Assembly: GCA_003283025.1 (NCBI GenBank)
Contig: QBYC01000005.1
Location: forward strand, 1 to 41,534
Reading direction: 5' to 3'
DNA length: 41,534 nucleotides
DNA from: Pelagibacteraceae bacterium AG-325-C03
Lineage (GTDB): Bacteria > Pseudomonadota > Alphaproteobacteria > Pelagibacterales > Pelagibacteraceae
Shown: positions 18,189-27,523 of the stretch, piece by piece
Position numbering within the stretch: the stretch's first letter is position 1
Layout of the letters: the number at the start of each line of letters is the position of its first letter
Program-made: the position numbers and the translations under genes
Notes under the pieces: model-generated
What the model was told of the DNA's origin: nothing
What the model saw: the letters and a program-made list of their open reading frames with translations, nothing else
The model's database searches: none

Positions 18189-20837
18189 TTAATTTATACT
18201 AGATACAATACTTCTTAATTTTCCATCTTCAATAGTTAATTCTTTAACTAAATTTTTATCGTTTTGCACGATTTCCTTAGGAGCATTTGTCACATAAGCC
18301 TTATTACTGAGTTTATTATTAAGACCAGTAATTTGATTATTAATTAGCTCTATTTTTTGAAAAATTTTTTCTTTCTGAGATGTTAAATTAACATCTTCAT
18401 TAAAATTTAGAGAAAGTTTTTCCTTGAGAACCAAGATATCAAATGAATTTTTACTTCTTATTTTAGATTTAAGAACATTTCTTATTCTACCAACTTGTTT
18501 TATCAATATTATATTTGCATTTACTAATTTCTTTAATTTTACTGATTTTTGATCAAAAAATATATCACAATATAATTTTGGAGTTATTTTTAATTCAGCT
18601 TTGGTTGACCTAATATTGGAAATTAATTCAATTAAATCATTTATACTATTTTGATTTTTACTAAAATTACTTATTTTTTTATAATTTGGCCAACTAGAGG
18701 AGATTAAATAATCATTAAAAATTCTTTTATAAGAATTCAAGAACCATAAGTTTTCAGTAAAAAAAGGTATAAATGGGTGAAGAATTTTTAAAATATTTGC
18801 CATCATAAATGAAGAGAAAGTCTTTGCTTCTTTAATTTCACCTTTATTTTTAGAATTTAAAATAGGTTTTAAAAACTCTAAATACCAATCACAATAGGAA
18901 TGCCAAACAAATTGATATGCATGCTTGGCAGCTTCATCAAACCTAAATATTTCGATACTTTTAGTAACTAAATTTTGTGTTTTTATAAATTCACTATATA
19001 TCCAATGGTTAATTGGAAGTTTAATTGAATTTAGATTTACTTTTTTATTGTACTTACAATTATTTATTTTCAAAAAATTATTAGCGCTCCAAATTTTTGT
19101 TATAAAGTTCCTATTTCCCGTAACTCTATTTTTTGATAATTTTACATCTCTTCCTGGAGAAGCCATTGAAATTAGTGTAAACCTTAAACTATCAGCTCCA
19201 TAATCTTTAATTAAATCTAATGGATCAATCACGTTACCTTTAGATTTTGACATTTTTTGACCTTTTTCATCCCTTACTAAGGCATGAACATATACTTTAT
19301 GAAATGGAGTATTTTTTTTAAAATAATTACCCATCATTAACATTCTTGCTACCCAGAAGAAAATAATATCAAAACCTGTTACTAGCACTGAGGTTGGATA
19401 AAATTTATCAAGTTCTTTAGTTTTATTTGGCCAACCAAGCGTTGCAAAAGGCCATAATGCTGACGAAAACCATGTATCCAAAACATCAGTTTCTTGTCTG
19501 AGTTTAAATTGTTTATGTTTATATTTTTTCTTTGCTTTTGCTATTGCACCGCTTTCGTTTTCAGCTACAAAAATATTACCATTGTCATCGTACCAAGCAG
19601 GTATTCTATGACCCCACCAAATTTGTCGTGATATACACCAAGGCTCAATCTCATTCATCCATTGAAAAAATGTTTTTGACCAGTTGTTTGGAAAAAAAGA
19701 GGTTTTTCCCTTTTTCACAATCTTTATTGGTTCTTTTGATAGTTTTTTTGCATCTACAAACCATTGCTCAGTCAAAAGAGGTTCTATTATAGTGTTTGAC
19801 CTATCTCCATATGGAACTTTATTTTTAATATTTTCGATTTTTATCAGAGAACCTAGTTCCCTTAATTTTTTAATTAAAAGCTTTCTCGCTTCAAATCTAT
19901 CTAAACCATGAAACTCTTTGAGTCCGTTTTTATTTATTTTCCCATTTTTTTCAAAAATATTTATTATTTCTAATTTATTTCTCTTACCAACTTCGTAGTC
20001 ATTAAAATCATGAGCTGGTGTTATTTTTACAGCTCCTGAACCTTGATCTGGATCGGCATAATGATCAGAAATTATTTTGACAGTTCTATTTACAATTGGA
20101 ATAATAACATTTTTTCCAATTAAATTAATATATCTTTCGTCCTTTGGGTTAACAGCAACCGCAGTATCCCCCATCAAAGTTTCTGGCCTAGTAGTAGCAA
20201 TAGTGATTTTTTGATCAGAATTTTCGATTGCATAATCAATATAATATAATTGAGATTGAACATCTTTTTGTACTACCTCCAAGTCAGAAATAGCTGTTTG
20301 TAGTTTAGTATCCCAATTAACTAATTTTTTATCCTTGTAAACTAACTTATTATTAAAAAGATCAACAAAAACTTTAATTACTGCTTTAGACAAATCTTTG
20401 TCCATAGTAAATCTAGTTCTTGACCAATCACAAGAACATCCTAGTTTCTTAAGTTGATCTAGAATTATTCCACCAGATTCTTCTTTCCATTTCCAAACTT
20501 TCTTAATAAATTTGTCCCTTCCTAAATCATTTTTTTTAATTCCTTTTTTTAATAGATTATTTTCAACAACTGCTTGTGTTGCAATTCCAGCGTGATCCGT
20601 TCCTGGCTGCCAAAGAGTTTCAAGGCCTTTCATCCTATTAAATCTAACTAAAACATCTTGAAGACTATTGTTTAAAGCATGTCCCATATGTAATCTCCCA
20701 GTTACATTTGGTGGAGGGATTACTATAGAAAACTTTTTGTTTGATTTATTTTTTTTTGGTTTAAATAAGCCTTTTTTAATCCAAAAATCTGAGATTTTTT
20801 TTTCTTCTTTTGAATGATTATATTTTTTAAATTCCAT
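18189..20837 (-). CDS. valS: Valine--tRNA ligase
   Basis: Class I aminoacyl-tRNA synthetase for valine with an editing domain. It has 882 residues, the short alphaproteobacterial size. HIGH signature: [17 protein letters not shown] (HMGH at 50-53). The editing domain contains [17 protein letters not shown], the Rossmann half carries [10 protein letters not shown], and the KMSKS loop [14 protein letters not shown] lies near residue 525. The C-terminal about 70 residues form the Lys-rich coiled-coil arm. The open region upstream (20838-21140) should hold its promoter; I see no clear T-box or leader peptide there. Confidence 0.97.
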   Translation of the reverse strand: MEFKKYNHSKEEKKISDFWIKKGLFKPKKNKSNKKFSIVIPPPNVTGRLHMGHALNNSLQDVLVRFNRMKGLETLWQPGTDHAGIATQAVVENNLLKKGIKKNDLGRDKFIKKVWKWKEESGGIILDQLKKLGCSCDWSRTRFTMDKDLSKAVIKVFVDLFNNKLVYKDKKLVNWDTKLQTAISDLEVVQKDVQSQLYYIDYAIENSDQKITIATTRPETLMGDTAVAVNPKDERYINLIGKNVIIPIVNRTVKIISDHYADPDQGSGAVKITPAHDFNDYEVGKRNKLEIINIFEKNGKINKNGLKEFHGLDRFEARKLLIKKLRELGSLIKIENIKNKVPYGDRSNTIIEPLLTEQWFVDAKKLSKEPIKIVKKGKTSFFPNNWSKTFFQWMNEIEPWCISRQIWWGHRIPAWYDDNGNIFVAENESGAIAKAKKKYKHKQFKLRQETDVLDTWFSSALWPFATLGWPNKTKELDKFYPTSVLVTGFDIIFFWVARMLMMGNYFKKNTPFHKVYVHALVRDEKGQKMSKSKGNVIDPLDLIKDYGADSLRFTLISMASPGRDVKLSKNRVTGNRNFITKIWSANNFLKINNCKYNKKVNLNSIKLPINHWIYSEFIKTQNLVTKSIEIFRFDEAAKHAYQFVWHSYCDWYLEFLKPILNSKNKGEIKEAKTFSSFMMANILKILHPFIPFFTENLWFLNSYKRIFNDYLISSSWPNYKKISNFSKNQNSINDLIELISNIRSTKAELKITPKLYCDIFFDQKSVKLKKLVNANIILIKQVGRIRNVLKSKIRSKNSFDILVLKEKLSLNFNEDVNLTSQKEKIFQKIELINNQITGLNNKLSNKAYVTNAPKEIVQNDKNLVKELTIEDGKLRSIVSSIN

Positions 20838-21140
20838 TTTTTTGTTATTTAAAGATATATATCAGATTTAAAGATCTATTAAGTTTAAAATCTAGATAAA
20901 AGTACCAAAAATATTAAAGATAAAATGTTACAATTTTCTTACCAAAAAATAAGTTATATTTATTTGACAATAATAGAAATAGATTAAATACATGACAACA
21001 TTCAGAATTTCACCTAAAAGTAGCTTCGTGGCGGAATACTTAAGCAGAGGATTACAAATTATTAATATCTTATAACTTCAATTATATGCTTGGTCTGCTC
21101 TTAGGTCACCAAAATAATAGTGAATTAGCAGTAGTGTATT
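20838..21140. other. Gene-free stretch between valS and DUF805 gene
   Basis: About 300 bases without a convincing gene. It presumably holds the valS promoter on the minus strand. A TTGACA box at 20964-20969, followed by A/T-rich bases, could be a plus-strand promoter. It precedes a 27-codon ORF (20992-21075) that I do not trust, and a partial copy of a tRNA-Cys sequence (21027-21059). The inverted pairs ACCTAA / TTAGGT and AGCAGA / TCTGCT bracket the same area, so a small structured RNA is possible but unproven. Confidence 0.5.
21027..21059 (+). repeat. Partial tRNA-Cys-like sequence (relic)
   Basis: Ungapped, 26 of 33 bases match positions 21914-21946 of the intact tRNA-Cys gene about 890 bases downstream, covering the end of the acceptor stem, D arm and anticodon arm. 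The anticodon-arm part is best: 13 of 14 identical, with GCA changed to ACA. I find no matching T arm or acceptor 3' half after it, so it cannot make a tRNA. It could be a relic of duplication or of an element that integrated in the tRNA gene. Confidence 0.5.
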
Positions 21141-21482
21141 TTAGTTGAACTTATTTTCTTTATTTTCCCCAGTACTAGCATACCAAAAAATTAAAGGAAT
21201 TATGCCTATTATCGTTAATGCGAAAAGTTGATACCAACCAGACTTACCAATGTCATGTAATCTTCTTGCGCCTACAGAAATTGTTGGAACCAAAGTAATT
21301 AAGGAAACTATCCAAATAAATAACCCATTTTCAGTTTCTCCTGCTACATAATCCCATACGTCAGCAATAAATTCACAACCAGTTACAAATAAAAAAAACC
21401 ACCAAAACTCTGCTCTAGATGCTCTTCCATTAAAATTTGAAAATTTTGCGAAACAGGTTGAAATAGAATCTGAAAATGTCAT
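21141..21482 (-). CDS. DUF805 family small membrane protein
   Basis: Predicted inner-membrane protein of 113 residues, function unknown. The DUF805 pattern is clear: FNGRASRAEFWWFFLF near residues 18-33 and VGARRLHDIGKSGWYQL at about 71-87, with about three membrane segments. The C-terminus (STGENKENKFN) is shorter than the usual G-x-EGKNxFG ending. The ATG overlaps the stop of an upstream in-frame scrap (ATGA), which itself looks like the end of another DUF805 protein, so this was probably the second gene of a tandem pair. Confidence 0.85.
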   Translation of the reverse strand: MTFSDSISTCFAKFSNFNGRASRAEFWWFFLFVTGCEFIADVWDYVAGETENGLFIWIVSLITLVPTISVGARRLHDIGKSGWYQLFALTIIGIIPLIFWYASTGENKENKFN

Positions 21483-21590
21483 AAATTATTTTTTTTCTTT
21501 AGCTTAAGTGGATATTCTCCAAATTGATTTTTACCTTCTGTGCCTATAGATGCAGAAGGAACTGTTTCATTAATAGGTGCTGTTCAAGAG
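21479..21590 (-). pseudogene. C-terminal remnant of a second DUF805-like gene
   Basis: On the minus strand, about 35 codons read APINETVPSASIGTEGKNQF then GEYPLKLKKKNNL and stop with TGA overlapping the ATG of the intact DUF805 gene. GTEGKNQFGEYP resembles the normal tail of DUF805 proteins, and the 4-base ATGA overlap is what one expects of neighbouring genes in an operon. Upstream an in-frame stop cuts it off and no membrane domain is found in any frame. It competes with the plus-strand ORF at 21540, which overlaps it; both cannot easily be real. Confidence 0.4.
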
Positions 21591-21761
21591 GGTAAAATTG
21601 ATCAAATTATAGTTAATGAAGAAGAAGAGGATATACAAAGTGATCAGTCTTTTTCTCATTTAATATTTGTTCCAAAAAGTGGTGCAGAGGTAAGAATTGT
21701 CGGTAATAAAAATGGACAAAAAATTAAGGAATTAATTTTTAAAATAAAAGTTGGACAATAA
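21540..21761 (+). CDS. Hypothetical ORF, 73 residues, doubtful
   Basis: Open frame from a GTG preceded in frame by a TGA, with no ribosome binding site. The product is soluble and acidic in the middle (IVNEEEEDIQSDQ) with HLIFVPKSGAEVRIVGNKNG at about 40-59. I do not recognise it. It is antisense to the DUF805 tail remnant. It may be a piece of a decayed longer gene, since the region around it contains other scraps, or a small gene not known to me. Confidence 0.3.
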   Translation: MPIDAEGTVSLIGAVQEGKIDQIIVNEEEEDIQSDQSFSHLIFVPKSGAEVRIVGNKNGQKIKELIFKIKVGQ

Positions 21762-21768
21762 AAATCTA

Positions 21769-21876
21769 TCAATTTTTAGATGAATTTTCGATGAGATTGT
21801 AATAGGCAATTTTAAAAGCTTCTTCTTTACTATTATCTTTAATAGAATATTTTAAAATAGTATGGTAATGAGAAAT
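21769..21876 (-). pseudogene. Protein-like fragment without a start
   Basis: A minus-strand open frame of about 35 codons ends YSIKDNSKEEAFKIAYYNLI then ENSSKN and a stop. It has the composition of a genuine soluble helical protein, but there is no start codon before an in-frame stop, 30-odd bases from tRNA-Cys. I read it as the 3' end of a lost gene. Family unknown. Confidence 0.3.
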
Positions 21877-21908
21877 TATTCAAACTAACAAAATGAAATT
21901 AATAACTT

Positions 21909-21982
21909 GGCCACGTGGGAGAATGGTTATCCAGAGGATTGCAAATCCTTCCATCCCAGTTCGATTCTGGGCGTGGCCTCCA
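21909..21982 (+). tRNA. tRNA-Cys (GCA)
   Basis: Seven-base acceptor stem GGCCACG / CGTGGCC, anticodon arm AGGATTGCAAATCCT with GCA, T arm CCCAGTTCGATTCTGGG, discriminator T73 (the normal identity base for Cys) and an encoded CCA. It stands 48 bases before tRNA-Asn on the same strand, so the two may share a transcript. The gene itself is intact; a partial copy lies upstream at 21027-21059. Confidence 0.97.
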
Positions 21983-22030
21983 AAAAATTAAGTTGTTTTA
22001 TTTTGCTAAAATAAGTATGTTGCGAGTTAT

Positions 22031-22106
22031 TCCTCGGTAGCTCAGTTGGTAGAGCAGTTGACTGTTAATCAATTGGTCGCAGGTTCGAGTCCTGCCCGAG
22101 GAGCCA
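22031..22106 (+). tRNA. tRNA-Asn (GTT)
   Basis: Acceptor stem TCCTCGG / CCGAGGA, D arm TAGCTCAGTTGGTAGAGCA, anticodon GTT in TTGACTGTTAATCAA, T arm GCAGGTTCGAGTCCTGC, discriminator G and encoded CCA. Its 3' end is one base from the stop codon of the convergent XRE regulator gene, so there is no room for a terminator in the gap. Confidence 0.98.
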
Positions 22107-22107
22107 A

Positions 22108-22473
22108 TTAACCTACTTTTTCAAATTTTGAGGTATTGTTTAAAATTTGTAAAATCTTCTCTTTTTGATTTCTTGATAAAGATGAAAATGTTCTACTTAA
22201 AAAAGAATAGTTAAGATCCACGCTTTGATCCTCTGCTAAACTTGCATCTTTAAATTCTTTGTAATCCTCAAAAAAATAGATGATAGGAACTTTTAAAAAC
22301 TGAGATAATTGCATTAATCTATTTGAGCTTACTCCATTTGTGCCCTTCTCATATTTTTGGATTTGTTGAAAAGTAACATTTATAGCTTGTGCAACTTTAG
22401 TTTGTGTCAAACCTAAAGATAATCTCCTCATTCTCAACTTTTTCCCTAAATGAATATTGAAATTTTCTTCCAT
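22108..22473 (-). CDS. XRE-family helix-turn-helix transcriptional regulator
   Basis: DNA-binding regulator of 121 residues. The HTH_3 domain covers about 10-66: LGKKLRMRRLSLGLTQTKVA, INVTFQQIQKYEKGTNGVSS and NRLMQLSQFLKVPIIYFFED, which follows the pattern of the conserved alphaproteobacterial XRE regulators of about 120-140 residues. The tail (SFLSRTFSSLSRNQKEKILQ) is probably a dimer or effector segment. Targets are unknown. Upstream (22474-22606) a perfect palindrome ATTTGATCAAAT at 22541-22552 is a candidate autoregulatory site. In a genome of this type with few regulators it may act widely. Confidence 0.9.
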   Translation of the reverse strand: MEENFNIHLGKKLRMRRLSLGLTQTKVAQAINVTFQQIQKYEKGTNGVSSNRLMQLSQFLKVPIIYFFEDYKEFKDASLAEDQSVDLNYSFLSRTFSSLSRNQKEKILQILNNTSKFEKVG

Positions 22474-22540
22474 AGAGCTTCTTTTAATTTAGATAATAAG
22501 ACCTTAAATTTGAGATTTTAGCAATACTTAAAAAAAATTA

Positions 22541-22552
22541 ATTTGATCAAAT
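22541..22552. promoter_or_regulatory. 12-base palindrome upstream of the XRE gene
   Basis: ATTTGATCAAAT is a perfect inverted repeat about 70 bases before the regulator start. Helix-turn-helix dimers bind such sites, often their own promoters. In A+T-rich DNA a 12-base palindrome can also arise by chance, so this is only a candidate operator. Confidence 0.25.
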
Positions 22553-22606
22553 AAATATAGGAAAATTATAATATTTAGTATTGACTTTGTTTAAATTCTA
22601 ACGGCT

Positions 22607-23299
22607 TTAAGGAGTTAAATTTACCTTTTTTAATCTGTATTCCCATTGTCCGGACTTAATAAATGAAGCTTTTATCCATAAATTTGTATCCTCTTCATAC
22701 CAAATATCTGTATTTAATTTCTTACTATCAGGAAGACTTTCATCAGAAGATCTAAAATTAAAATGAAGTGTTTTGTATATTTTTTCTCCAATCTTAATAT
22801 CTTTTTTTCCTAAAAAAGTAACTGTTTGCTCAATTATTCTTCCAGATATACCGCTAATCTGAGCTTTAGCTTTTATAATTTCATGATTCCACCAAGTTCC
22901 TACAACGAAATTTTTATCTGCTTTACCTTTATAAGAGGATCCGTCAATAATTAAGCTTTCGCCATCAGTTTCTAATTTAATATTAACGTATCTATCTTTT
23001 TTATTTTGCTTTGTTTTTGAAAAAAAACTTTTAAATTCTCCCTTCTTATAATTTTCCTCACTTTTAGCGTAATACTTATAGAGATCGACACCTAATTTTG
23101 TTATTTTAAAGCTAACTTCACTATCTATTGAAAGTTGATCACTTTCCCTGTTAAATTTATATTTATGGTATCCAATAGATTTATCGTTCCTAAATAGCTC
23201 ATACTCTAAATAATCATATTTTGCATAATGTTCAACGTGACTTGTAGACTCAACTATTAATAAAAAAAAAAATGCAATTGAAAGTATAATTTTTTTCAT
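22607..23299 (-). CDS. Exported protein, DUF6134-like
   Basis: Predicted periplasmic or outer-membrane-associated protein of 230 residues with a cleavable signal peptide (about 1-20, MKKIILSIAFFFLLIVESTS). The rest is a beta-rich domain with YLEYELFRNDKSIGYHKYKF and NFVVGTWWNHEIIKA; I associate this pattern with DUF6134, a family of unknown function, but without a search the name is tentative. The start codon stands only 12 bases from that of divergent cysK, so the two genes must share or overlap promoter DNA. It is not obviously part of an operon with the XRE gene, which lies 133 bases downstream. Confidence 0.75.
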   Translation of the reverse strand: MKKIILSIAFFFLLIVESTSHVEHYAKYDYLEYELFRNDKSIGYHKYKFNRESDQLSIDSEVSFKITKLGVDLYKYYAKSEENYKKGEFKSFFSKTKQNKKDRYVNIKLETDGESLIIDGSSYKGKADKNFVVGTWWNHEIIKAKAQISGISGRIIEQTVTFLGKKDIKIGEKIYKTLHFNFRSSDESLPDSKKLNTDIWYEEDTNLWIKASFIKSGQWEYRLKKVNLTP

Positions 23300-23311
23300 A
23301 TATTTAATGTT

Positions 23312-24307
23312 ATGGAAACTAACACTCTTTTATCACAAATTGGAAATACACCATTAATAAGATTAAAACAAGTATCAGATTTAACAGGTTGCAATATTTA
23401 TGGAAAGGCTGAATATTTTAACCCAGGCGAATCTGTTAAAGATAGAGCTGCACTTTATATTGTGCAGGACGCACTTAAAAGAAAACTTATTTCGAGGGGT
23501 GGAACTATTGTAGAAGGAACAGCTGGTAATACAGGAATTGGTTTAGCTATAGTTTGTAAGGTATACGATTTAAAGTTAAAAATTGTTATACCCAAAACAC
23601 AGTCTATTGAAAAAAAACAAACTTTAAAAAAATTAGGTGCAGAATTAATAGAAGTGGATGCAGTTCCATATTCAAATCCAAAAAATTATATTAAACAATC
23701 AAAGCAAATTGCTGAGGAATTAGATAAAAAAAGCTCAAATGGAGTTTTTTGGGCTAATCAATTTGATAATACAATTAATACTGAAGCACATATTAGAACT
23801 ACAGCAGAAGAGATATGGAGCCAGACAGCAGGCACAATTGATGGTTTTACCTGTGCAGTTGGAACAGGTGGAACTTTAGCAGGTGTTTCAATTGGATTAA
23901 AAAATAAAAATAAAAATATAAAAATAGCTTTATCTGATCCGATGGGTTCATCTCTTTATTCTCATATTAAGAATAATAAACTTGAGAGCATCGGTAGTTC
24001 TATAACAGAAGGTATAGGGACAGGAAGAATAACAAGGAATTTTGATAAAGCTTTGATTGATGAAGCGTTTCAAACTCATGATGTAGAAGCCTTAAATTTA
24101 GTTTATGATTTAATTGAAAAACAAAAAATAGTTTTGGGTGGTTCGTCTGGTATCAATATAGCTGGGGCAATAAAACTTGCACATCTGATGGGTCCTGAAA
24201 AAACAATTGTGACAATACTTTGTGACCATGGAAAAAGATATGCTAGTAAAATCTTTAATAAAGATTTTTTAAAAAGTAAAAATTTGCCAATTCCAAAATG
24301 GTTATAA
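23312..24307 (+). CDS. cysK: Cysteine synthase A (O-acetylserine sulfhydrylase)
   Basis: PLP enzyme that makes cysteine from O-acetylserine and sulfide. It has 331 residues. Lys43 in [12 protein letters not shown] is the PLP lysine; [15 protein letters not shown] is the substrate-binding loop (TAGNTG where E. coli has TSGNTG), and [15 protein letters not shown] is the phosphate-binding loop. The long form with SVKDRAA and GTAGNTG is the type seen in Rhizobiales and other alphaproteobacteria. Its last 6 bases (TTATAA) overlap the stop of convergent aapP. Confidence 0.93.
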   Translation: METNTLLSQIGNTPLIRLKQVSDLTGCNIYGKAEYFNPGESVKDRAALYIVQDALKRKLISRGGTIVEGTAGNTGIGLAIVCKVYDLKLKIVIPKTQSIEKKQTLKKLGAELIEVDAVPYSNPKNYIKQSKQIAEELDKKSSNGVFWANQFDNTINTEAHIRTTAEEIWSQTAGTIDGFTCAVGTGGTLAGVSIGLKNKNKNIKIALSDPMGSSLYSHIKNNKLESIGSSITEGIGTGRITRNFDKALIDEAFQTHDVEALNLVYDLIEKQKIVLGGSSGINIAGAIKLAHLMGPEKTIVTILCDHGKRYASKIFNKDFLKSKNLPIPKWL

Positions 24308-25033
24308 AATTTGACTTAAAAAAAGTTTTGTTCTTTCAGATTTAGGTTTTTCAAAAAAATCTTTCGTCTTTGCTCTTTCTACAATTTTTCCCTCATCCAT
24401 GAAAATCATATAATCAGCTACCTCTTTAGCAAAACCCATTTCGTGTGTTACTACTATCATGGTCATTCCGCCTCTCGCTAAATCTACCATTACATCTAAA
24501 ACTTCTTTAATCATTTCTGGATCCAATGCTGAAGTCGGTTCGTCAAATAGCATTATTTTAGGTTCCATACACAGAGCTCTTGCTATAGCTGCACGCTGTT
24601 GCTGGCCGCCAGATAATTGACCGGGGAATTTAAGAGCTTGATCTTCAATTTGAACTCTTTTTAAATTATTCATTGCTACTTCTTCAGCTGTTTTTTTTGG
24701 AAGTTTTTTTACCCATATAGGTGCTAAAGAACAGTTATCTAAGATAGATAAGTGTGGAAATAAGTTAAATTGCTGAAATACCATCCCAACTTCAGCTCTT
24801 ATTCGTTCAATATTTTTAGTACTCTCAGAAAGTTCAGTGCCGTCTACAATAATATTTCCTTCTTGGTGTTCTTCTAGTCTATTAATACATCTTATTAAAG
24901 TTGATTTACCAGATCCAGATGGTCCACATATAACTATTTTTTCTTGAGGAGATACTTCAAGATCAATATCCTTAAGAACTTGAAACTTATCAAACCATTT
25001 ATTTACTCTTTTTAGTTCAATTATCTTTGACAT
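24302..25033 (-). CDS. aapP: Amino-acid ABC transporter ATP-binding protein (AapP type)
   Basis: ATPase of the general L-amino acid importer. It has 243 residues with Walker [14 protein letters not shown] (37-49), Q-loop [12 protein letters not shown], signature [15 protein letters not shown], Walker [15 protein letters not shown] and switch His in [16 protein letters not shown]. It is last in aapJ-Q-M-P, 2 bases after aapM. The symbol follows the Rhizobium aap system; yhdZ is the E. coli equivalent name. Confidence 0.94.
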   Translation of the reverse strand: MSKIIELKRVNKWFDKFQVLKDIDLEVSPQEKIVICGPSGSGKSTLIRCINRLEEHQEGNIIVDGTELSESTKNIERIRAEVGMVFQQFNLFPHLSILDNCSLAPIWVKKLPKKTAEEVAMNNLKRVQIEDQALKFPGQLSGGQQQRAAIARALCMEPKIMLFDEPTSALDPEMIKEVLDVMVDLARGGMTMIVVTHEMGFAKEVADYMIFMDEGKIVERAKTKDFFEKPKSERTKLFLSQIL

Positions 25034-25035
25034 TA

Positions 25036-26289
25036 TTATCTTTCAGTACGTAGTTTTTTTTCTAAGTTTTGACTGTATCTACTCATTGCATAACATATTA
25101 CCCAAAAAACTAAACCGGCAAAAACATACCCTTCCATTGCCATTCCAAGCCATTTAGGGTTAGTTTTTGCTAAACCTATCATACCTGCTAATTCCATCAA
25201 CCCTACAACGAAAATTAATGGAGTATCTTTTACAAGCGCTAGAAGAGTATTTGCTATTCCAGGAATTACTAATTTAAGTGCTTGGGGTAATATAATTAGA
25301 GCATTCATTTTCCAGTAACCCATACCTAAAGATTTCGCAGCCTCATACTGACCTTTTGGTAAAGCTTGTAACCCCCCTCTCACAACCTCCGCCATATATG
25401 CTGCTTCAAAGAGTGTGATTGCAATTAAAACTCTAATTAACTTATCAATAAAAGTTCCGTCAGGTAAAAACATAGGAAACATTACAGCGGACATAAACAA
25501 AACTGTAATTAAAGGTACTCCCCGCCAAAGTTCTATAAATCCAATAGAAATATATTTTATTGCAGGTAATGAAGATCTTCTTCCCAAAGCTAAAAATACA
25601 CCAATTGGAAAACAAAAAAGAATTGCAAATGCTGAAATTATAAATGTTAATGAGAGACCTCCCCAGGCAGCACTTTCAACATACTCAAGCCCAAAACTTC
25701 CACCTGAAATAAGTTTTATTCCTAAGAATGGAAAAACAAAAACCAAAAACAAAATGAAATATTTTTTAAGTTTTTCTGAAGTAAAAAATGAAATTCCAAC
25801 GATAATAAATAGCATTATAAACGCAGTGTTTATTCTCCATTGTTCTGCATCTGGATATAAACCATACATAAATCTGTTAAACCAGACCCTTATAAAAACC
25901 CAACAAGCACCATCACCTGTACAATCCTCTTTAGAATTACCTAAAAAATTAGCTTCGAGTACAAACCAGTTTAATAAAGGAGGGATAGATTTAATCAATA
26001 TGAATAAAGTTATAAGACTTAATACGGCATTAAAATTACTGGAGTTAATATTTTTATTTAAATTATCTAATGAACTAAAGCCGCTGAAATCAATCCTAAT
26101 AAGATATAATCCGATAAATCCTAAAATTAATGGTGAAAAGTAACTTACTTGGCTAGGTAAGAAACCTAATATATTATAACTAATAAAAGCATTAATAAAT
26201 ACATCTAATAAACTAAATGATACTAAAACAACTCCTATTGGAAGATATGTTTTAATATTCTTTTTTGATGGCTTAGCAATTAAATTCAT
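25036..26289 (-). CDS. aapM: Amino-acid ABC transporter permease (AapM type)
   Basis: Inner-membrane permease of 417 residues with about eight membrane helices. An N-terminal extension contains a periplasmic loop with [20 protein letters not shown], which is typical of AapM/YhdY. The C-terminal half holds the transport domain with [15 protein letters not shown] and the EAA loop [25 protein letters not shown], the contact point for AapP. It shares one base with the aapQ stop region. Confidence 0.93.
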   Translation of the reverse strand: MNLIAKPSKKNIKTYLPIGVVLVSFSLLDVFINAFISYNILGFLPSQVSYFSPLILGFIGLYLIRIDFSGFSSLDNLNKNINSSNFNAVLSLITLFILIKSIPPLLNWFVLEANFLGNSKEDCTGDGACWVFIRVWFNRFMYGLYPDAEQWRINTAFIMLFIIVGISFFTSEKLKKYFILFLVFVFPFLGIKLISGGSFGLEYVESAAWGGLSLTFIISAFAILFCFPIGVFLALGRRSSLPAIKYISIGFIELWRGVPLITVLFMSAVMFPMFLPDGTFIDKLIRVLIAITLFEAAYMAEVVRGGLQALPKGQYEAAKSLGMGYWKMNALIILPQALKLVIPGIANTLLALVKDTPLIFVVGLMELAGMIGLAKTNPKWLGMAMEGYVFAGLVFWVICYAMSRYSQNLEKKLRTER

Positions 26290-27464
26290 TATTTTTCTTT
26301 AATTGCCATTTTCTTATTATACCAATTCATAAACATTGAAATTAAAATACTTAGAGTCAAATAGGTAAGCATAGTGATTGAAATTATTTCAATTGCTCTA
26401 CCAGTTTGCATTAAAGCTGTACCTGCAAAAACAAGCACTATATCAGGATAAGCTATAGCAGCAGCTAAAGAGGAGTTTTTTGTTAAATTTAAATACTGGT
26501 TAGTAGTTGGTGGAATAATAATTCTTAATGCTTGTGGCATCACTACTAGTTTCAAAATTTGATTTTTATTTAATCCTATGCTTGCTGCAGCTTCTTTTTG
26601 TCCTTTGCTTACTCCGAGAATACCAGCTCTAACATTTTCTGCAATAAATGTAGCTGTATACATTGAAAGAGCTAAAGCTAATGCAATCAACTCAGGAATT
26701 ATGCTTACCCCTCCATCAAAGGTATAAACTGTTGACGATAATTGCTTTAACACAGGATATTCAAAACTAAGAGACACACCAAGAAAAAGAAAAGTAATTA
26801 AAGGTATTAATATTAAAGTTATTAAAGAAATTGTTGTTGTAGGTAATTGTTTTCCAAATTGTTCTCTTTGTTTTGTAGAGTAAGAATTAATAAAATAAAT
26901 TGAAATAAATGCTGATATTACTGATAAAAGAAAAATATTAAAATTTGTCCAAATAAATTTGGGCACATACAAGCCTTTAATTGTTAAAAAAGAGATATCA
27001 TTAAAACTAATTCCATTTTCAGGTAATGGTAATGCTCTCAACGCGGCAAAATACCAGAAAAAAATTTGCAAAATTAAAGGTATGTTTCTAAAAATTTCTA
27101 CATACCATTCAGCTACTTTGGCAATTAAATAATTATTTGATAATCTAGATATACCAACAAATACTCCAACAACTGTTGCAAAAAATATTCCAATTACTGA
27201 TACCAAAAGCGTGTTTAGTAAACCAACTAAAAAAGCTCTACCGTATGAATGCGAGCCATCATACTCGATCATTGAAAATGTAATATCAAATGAAGCTTCT
27301 TGATTTAAAAAACCAAAACCAAAAGATATGCCTCTGTTACCCATGTTGATTTGGGCATTAGTTGCAAAATAAATAATTACGGATATTAAAACTATAATTG
27401 TTAATACTTGAGGAATTAAATCTCTTATCTTATTATTCTCAATATTTATTTTTTTAAGACTCAT
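26289..27464 (-). CDS. aapQ: Amino-acid ABC transporter permease (AapQ type)
   Basis: Second permease of the pair, 391 residues, about eight membrane helices. The characteristic AapQ segment is EIFRNIPLILQIFFWYFAAL (HisM-like family), followed by an insert with LPLPENGISFNDISFL, and the EAA loop ENVRAGILGVSKGQKEAAAS IGLN. It is separated from aapJ by about 60 bases that contain a terminator-like hairpin, so the permease genes are likely made at a lower level than the binding protein. Confidence 0.93.
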   Translation of the reverse strand: MSLKKINIENNKIRDLIPQVLTIIVLISVIIYFATNAQINMGNRGISFGFGFLNQEASFDITFSMIEYDGSHSYGRAFLVGLLNTLLVSVIGIFFATVVGVFVGISRLSNNYLIAKVAEWYVEIFRNIPLILQIFFWYFAALRALPLPENGISFNDISFLTIKGLYVPKFIWTNFNIFLLSVISAFISIYFINSYSTKQREQFGKQLPTTTISLITLILIPLITFLFLGVSLSFEYPVLKQLSSTVYTFDGGVSIIPELIALALALSMYTATFIAENVRAGILGVSKGQKEAAASIGLNKNQILKLVVMPQALRIIIPPTTNQYLNLTKNSSLAAAIAYPDIVLVFAGTALMQTGRAIEIISITMLTYLTLSILISMFMNWYNKKMAIKEK

Positions 27465-27481
27465 TTTCAGAAAGATTAAAA

Positions 27482-27509
27482 AAAAGGGCCAGAAAAATCT
27501 AGCCCTTTT
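27482..27509 (-). terminator. Terminator/attenuator hairpin between aapJ and aapQ
   Basis: AAAAGGGC (27482-27489) and GCCCTTTT (27502-27509) form a perfect 8-base stem around a 12-base loop that can add AGA/TCT. In the aapJ transcript (minus strand) the stem is followed directly by a T tract, as in intrinsic terminators. It lies just before aapQ, so it probably lets a fraction of transcripts through. Confidence 0.8.
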
Positions 27510-27523
27510 AATTTATTTAGTAA

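Noticed and set aside
20992-21075. 27-codon ORF (MTTFRISPKSSFVAEYLSRG...) after a TTGACA box
   Set aside because: Too short, no ribosome site, and it overlaps the partial tRNA-Cys copy, which explains the sequence better.
25415-26143. 242-codon plus-strand ORF
   Set aside because: Lies fully antisense to aapM, which has clear permease motifs; A+T-rich codon bias opens the opposite frame.
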